A stretch of DNA of 53,940 nucleotides from an uncultured Anaerolineae bacterium. Its GTDB lineage: Bacteria > Chloroflexota > Anaerolineae > Promineifilales > Promineifilaceae. Location of the stretch: assembly GCA_905479495.1 (NCBI GenBank), contig CAJQMR010000028.1, forward strand, positions 1 through 53,940. Reading direction: 5' to 3'. Positions within the stretch are counted from its first letter, which is position 1, and the number at the start of each line of letters is the position of its first letter. Under the pieces are notes generated by a model. The model was given only the letters and a program-made list of their open reading frames with translations. It did no database searches and had not been told where the DNA came from. Positions 51,237 to 53,940 of this stretch are shown in pieces. Made by a program: the position numbers and the translations under genes.

Positions 51237-52338
51237 TGTAATTATCATTGGGGGAGGAATTGTGGGCTGCTCCACTGCAATGAACTTATCTCAATATGGA
51301 AAATCTGTCATCTTGTTAGAAAAGGATGTCGCTGGTAGGCAGGCGTCTGGTGTGAATGCGGGTGGTGTAAGACAGTTGTTTCGTGATATTTGCGAGATAC
51401 CACTTTCATTAGCTTCACAAAAATTATGGAATCAAATTGATTCCTTAGTTTCTAGTGATTGCGGATTTCGACCCTGCGGGCAAATTTCTCTCGCTGAAAA
51501 TGAGAAGGAGATGCATGATTTTGAAGTAAGAGTAGAACTTTTAAAATCTATGGGTTATAGCCACGAAAAATTAGTTGATAAAAAGCAGCTAAAGCAAATC
51601 GTACCGTATGTTTCGTCTCATTGTGTTGGCGGATTATATTGTCCAGAAGATGGTGTTGCTGACCCTTACAAAACCACGCGTGCATTTTTTAATAAAGCCA
51701 AACAACTAGGTGCTCAATTATTTGAATTTCATCCAGTTTCAGCTATTGAACGAACCGCTAAAAAATGGGTGGCCGTTGCAGGTAGTAAAAGATTTTCCGC
51801 TCCTATCCTCGTCAACTGTGCTGGTGCTTGGGGAGGACATATTGCTGATATGGTAGGCGATCATGCTCCGTTATCTAAAATGGCATCCGTCCTGACAGTG
51901 ACAGCACGAACTGCCAAATTTTTGGATCCCGTCGTCTTGCTTGAAGGCAGAAAACTTTCCTTCAAGCAAATGGAAAACGGGACAGTTGTTATTGGTGGGG
52001 GGTTCCTTGCAAAAATGGATATTGAGACCGAAAAGCCTGTGATCGATTTTACTGAGCTCAAAACCATGGCTCAAACCGTTATTGATTTATTTCCATTTTT
52101 GAAGCAGTTGCAAATTGTTCGGAGCTGGCCGGGAATTATGGGTATGATGCCGGATCATATTCCTGTTATAAGCCCTAGTGAAAATGCGAAAGACGTTTAC
52201 CATGCTTTTGGATTTTCTGGCCATGGCTTTCAATTAGGTCCAATTGTTGGACAAATAGTATCTGAACTAATTTTGGAAGGGCGATCTTCTCTTCCGATTG
52301 ATTCATTCCTGATTGATCGGTTTACTGAAGACAAATAA
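51223..52338 (+). CDS. DAO-type FAD oxidoreductase subunit (HcnC/OoxB-like)
   Basis: A 371-residue D-amino-acid-oxidase-like flavoprotein: VIIIGGGIVGCSTAMNLSQYG at the N-terminus, VNAGGVRQLFR near 43, and GFSGHGFQLGPIVGQIVSEL near the end. It overlaps the preceding gene by 14 bases. It would oxidise an amino acid or amine and feed electrons through the other two subunits to a quinone. The three-gene set fits HcnABC (glycine to HCN), D-hydroxyproline dehydrogenase or opine oxidase equally well; substrate cannot be decided. Confidence 0.93.
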   Translation: MISADVIIIGGGIVGCSTAMNLSQYGKSVILLEKDVAGRQASGVNAGGVRQLFRDICEIPLSLASQKLWNQIDSLVSSDCGFRPCGQISLAENEKEMHDFEVRVELLKSMGYSHEKLVDKKQLKQIVPYVSSHCVGGLYCPEDGVADPYKTTRAFFNKAKQLGAQLFEFHPVSAIERTAKKWVAVAGSKRFSAPILVNCAGAWGGHIADMVGDHAPLSKMASVLTVTARTAKFLDPVVLLEGRKLSFKQMENGTVVIGGGFLAKMDIETEKPVIDFTELKTMAQTVIDLFPFLKQLQIVRSWPGIMGMMPDHIPVISPSENAKDVYHAFGFSGHGFQLGPIVGQIVSELILEGRSSLPIDSFLIDRFTEDK

Positions 52339-52474
52339 TAGGTAATATAAGATGGGCAACTCTTTTCAACAATGCATAATTGAACTTTCAACAGTATTGT
52401 CTATAAAATGTCATTATTTTTGACCCAGAAATTGCGAGCTTTCCCGAATTTCAGAAATTAGCAACCCCCTAAAC

Positions 52475-53940
52475 TCATGCTATTAGCTCATCCAGCTCGG
52501 TGGAGAGAGCGTCGAGTTCGGTTTGGGCGATAGTGCGTTCCTGCTCCAGCGCTTCTTTGCGGGCACCCTGCGCGCGAGCGAGTTGGAAGGTGAGCTGTTC
52601 CAGCCAGCCTTCCGTTTCCTCAATTTGCTCGGTCAGTTCACGGATACGATGGCTGCGTTCCCGGCGATCTTCGGCGGTGAATTGCAGCGGGTCCACCACA
52701 TCCTCAATCCAGTCCAAGTTGACGGGCGGCAGCTCTTTTTCCTTGCTGGGCAGCGCCACTTTGGAGGAAACCGTTTTGATGATTGCCTCGCCCCCCTCTT
52801 TTGTCGCCAAAAATTCCTGATACGTGCCGTCAAAGATGTGCAAACGGCCGTGGTCGCCATCTTCGCGCAGCTCCCAAATTTGGGTAGCCAGCCGGTCCAC
52901 CAGGTAGCGGTCGTGGCTCACCAGCACAATTGTGCCGTCGAACTGCTCCAGCACCGCCTGCAGCGCTTCCTGCGAGGGGATATCCAGATGGTTGGTCGGC
53001 TCATCCAGCAGCAAGAAGTTGGCTTCGTCCAGCGCGAGCAAAGCGAGCGCCAAGCGCCCCCGTTCGCCACCGCTTAAATCCCCCACTTGCTTAAACACAT
53101 CATCCCCTCGGAATAAATATTGCCCCAAATAATTACGTGCCTCCTCGGGTGACATCGGTTTGTGGGCCAGCACCTCATCCAGCACACGCCGGGTGACGTC
53201 TAACTGCTCATGCCCCTGGGCAAAGTAGCCCAGCACCAGCCCGTCGCCCAGCCGGATTTTGCCTCGCAGCGGCGCAATTTCGCCCATGAGCGTGCGTAAA
53301 AAAGTACTTTTGCCGCTGCCGTTGGGGCCAATCAGGGCCACGCAGTCCAGCCGTTCCAGGTTGATGTCGTCACAGTCGAACAGGGTGTTGCCGGGGTAAC
53401 CGATGCGCAGCTTTTTGGTGCGCAGCACAAAGCGGCTACCGCGCTGCTCTGGCTTGAGCTTGATTTTGAGCTTGGGCCTGCGGCTGGTGGGCGTGGGCAG
53501 CTCTTTGATGCGCTGGGCGGCCTCGTTGACGGTGAGGGTGCGCACCCGTTCGCCAATTTGCAACCAGCTTTTGCCCTGCATCCCCAGCAAGCCGACTTCT
53601 TCAATCAGCACAATGTCGCGGGTGAGCCGCTTGAGCTTGCCCTTGGCAATGTCGGTTTTGCCCCCGGCAATGTTTTTGCGGATGAACGCTACTTCCGCCT
53701 CCAGACGGGCCATCTCATTGGCAAAGAGGGTTTCTTCGTGCTGCCACTCAATTTCCCGCTGCTGGATGTAGGTGCTGTAGTTGCCTTTGTAGCTTTTTAA
53801 GGCCGCAGGCCCCATGGCCCACACCTGGTTAACCACACGGTCTAAAAAGTAGCGGTCGTGGCTGACGAGGAGCAGGGAACCTTCCCAGGTGCGCAATGTT
53901 TTTTCCAGCCATTCGATGGCAGATGTGTCCAGATGGTTGG
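52475..53940 (-). CDS. ABC-F family ATPase, C-terminal part (start outside window)
   Basis: ABC-F proteins have two ABC cassettes without membrane domains and mostly act on ribosomes (translation factors, antibiotic-resistance or Uup-type). The frame is open to the window end, so the 5' part is missing. Present are the end of cassette 1 (NHLD near the window edge, LLVSHDRYFLDRVV), a linker, and cassette 2 with Walker A LIGPNGSGKSTFLR, signature DLSGGERGRLALA and LLLDEPTNHLD. A C-terminal Glu/Arg-rich coiled coil (ELTEQIEETEGWLEQL) follows, resembling Uup/YfmR-type. At least 488 residues are visible. One palindrome copy (near 52843). Confidence 0.95.
   Translation of the reverse strand, partial: NHLDTSAIEWLEKTLRTWEGSLLLVSHDRYFLDRVVNQVWAMGPAALKSYKGNYSTYIQQREIEWQHEETLFANEMARLEAEVAFIRKNIAGGKTDIAKGKLKRLTRDIVLIEEVGLLGMQGKSWLQIGERVRTLTVNEAAQRIKELPTPTSRRPKLKIKLKPEQRGSRFVLRTKKLRIGYPGNTLFDCDDINLERLDCVALIGPNGSGKSTFLRTLMGEIAPLRGKIRLGDGLVLGYFAQGHEQLDVTRRVLDEVLAHKPMSPEEARNYLGQYLFRGDDVFKQVGDLSGGERGRLALALLALDEANFLLLDEPTNHLDIPSQEALQAVLEQFDGTIVLVSHDRYLVDRLATQIWELREDGDHGRLHIFDGTYQEFLATKEGGEAIIKTVSSKVALPSKEKELPPVNLDWIEDVVDPLQFTAEDRRERSHRIRELTEQIEETEGWLEQLTFQLARAQGARKEALEQERTIAQTELDALSTELDELIA

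Larger units (their letters stand above)
46092..52420. other. AT-rich segment of probable foreign origin
   Basis: From about 46.1 to 52.4 kb the sequence is visibly richer in A and T, uses more AT-ending codons, and holds only one exact ACGGCCGT copy (near 48372), where the preceding 45 kb carries about one per 520 bases. The genes (unknown membrane protein, FRG protein, toxin-antitoxin-like pair, hydrolase, amine dehydrogenase) are of accessory type. I see no integrase, transposase, tRNA end or flanking repeat, so the mode of entry is unknown. Boundaries are approximate. Confidence 0.7.

Noticed and set aside
49513..52338. Firm call of hydrogen-cyanide synthase
   Set aside because: The three-subunit layout fits, but the same layout is used by hydroxyproline and opine dehydrogenases, and no residue I can read separates them.
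46092..52420. Prophage or transposon
   Set aside because: The AT-rich segment has no integrase, transposase, phage structural gene or terminal repeat that I could see, so only a general foreign origin is claimed.

Overview
The window looks like a chromosomal segment of a Chloroflexota bacterium (Anaerolineae or Ardenticatenia-like). The basis is indirect: secreted proteins with a 'YLPLVLR' stretch followed by Thr/Pro-rich linkers, a zinc-ribbon/LysM surface protein, a recA-recX-rny block, leader sequences with clear Shine-Dalgarno sites, and a moderately high GC content. No rRNA or phylogenetic marker beyond recA and rpsT is present, so the assignment is an inference.

Layout. 1-5.1 kb is housekeeping: the end of glgB, rpsT, an OmpR-type regulator whose receiver has lost its phosphorylation residues, tRNA-Gly(CCC), prmC and a divergent nadE-like gene. 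5.2-11.6 kb is a tightly coupled minus-strand biosynthetic operon: a condensation-carrier-thioesterase protein, a free acyl carrier protein, an AMP-forming ligase and an AsnB-type amidotransferase. 11.8-17.8 kb is a histidine-utilisation locus: hutC-hutU-methyltransferase-hutI, divergent from hutH, with a HutC-type operator in the divergent spacer. 17.8-25.2 kb holds a gamma-carbonic anhydrase, a membrane-anchored helix-hairpin-helix protein, initiator tRNA, a pterin dehydratase, a glycine-zipper membrane protein, a tandem GNAT protein, then recA, recX and rny. 25.2-36.9 kb holds an aldo/keto reductase, a cupin, a plus-strand envelope/glycan run (flippase-like membrane protein, GT4, a methyltransferase-GT39 fusion, a CoA-transferase, a MATE/ANKH-like transporter, a metallo-hydrolase) and the zinc-ribbon/LysM protein.

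37.1-44.4 kb is a redox locus: an octahaem cytochrome c with a membrane tail, a Tat-exported four-cluster ferredoxin subunit, an NrfD-type quinone-reactive membrane subunit, and two small membrane proteins sharing a transmembrane motif. A NarL-type two-component system follows in the opposite orientation. 44.5-45.9 kb is a secreted DUF5107-like protein. 46.1-52.4 kb is AT-rich and looks acquired: an unknown membrane protein, an FRG-domain protein, a PIN-type toxin-antitoxin-like pair, a cysteine hydrolase and a three-subunit flavin/iron-sulfur amine dehydrogenase (HcnABC / hydroxyproline-dehydrogenase type). The window ends inside an ABC-F ATPase.

The strongest signal that no gene explains is a highly iterated palindrome, ACGGCCGT (often AACGGCCGTT, and once the full 16-mer GGAAACGGCCGTTTCC). 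I counted about 89 exact copies by eye, where roughly one is expected by chance. It occurs in coding sequence in all three frames and in spacers, and is almost absent from the AT-rich 46-52 kb segment. It resembles, in behaviour but not in sequence, the HIP1 octamer of cyanobacteria. Coordinates and counts come from reading by eye; no search or alignment was run.
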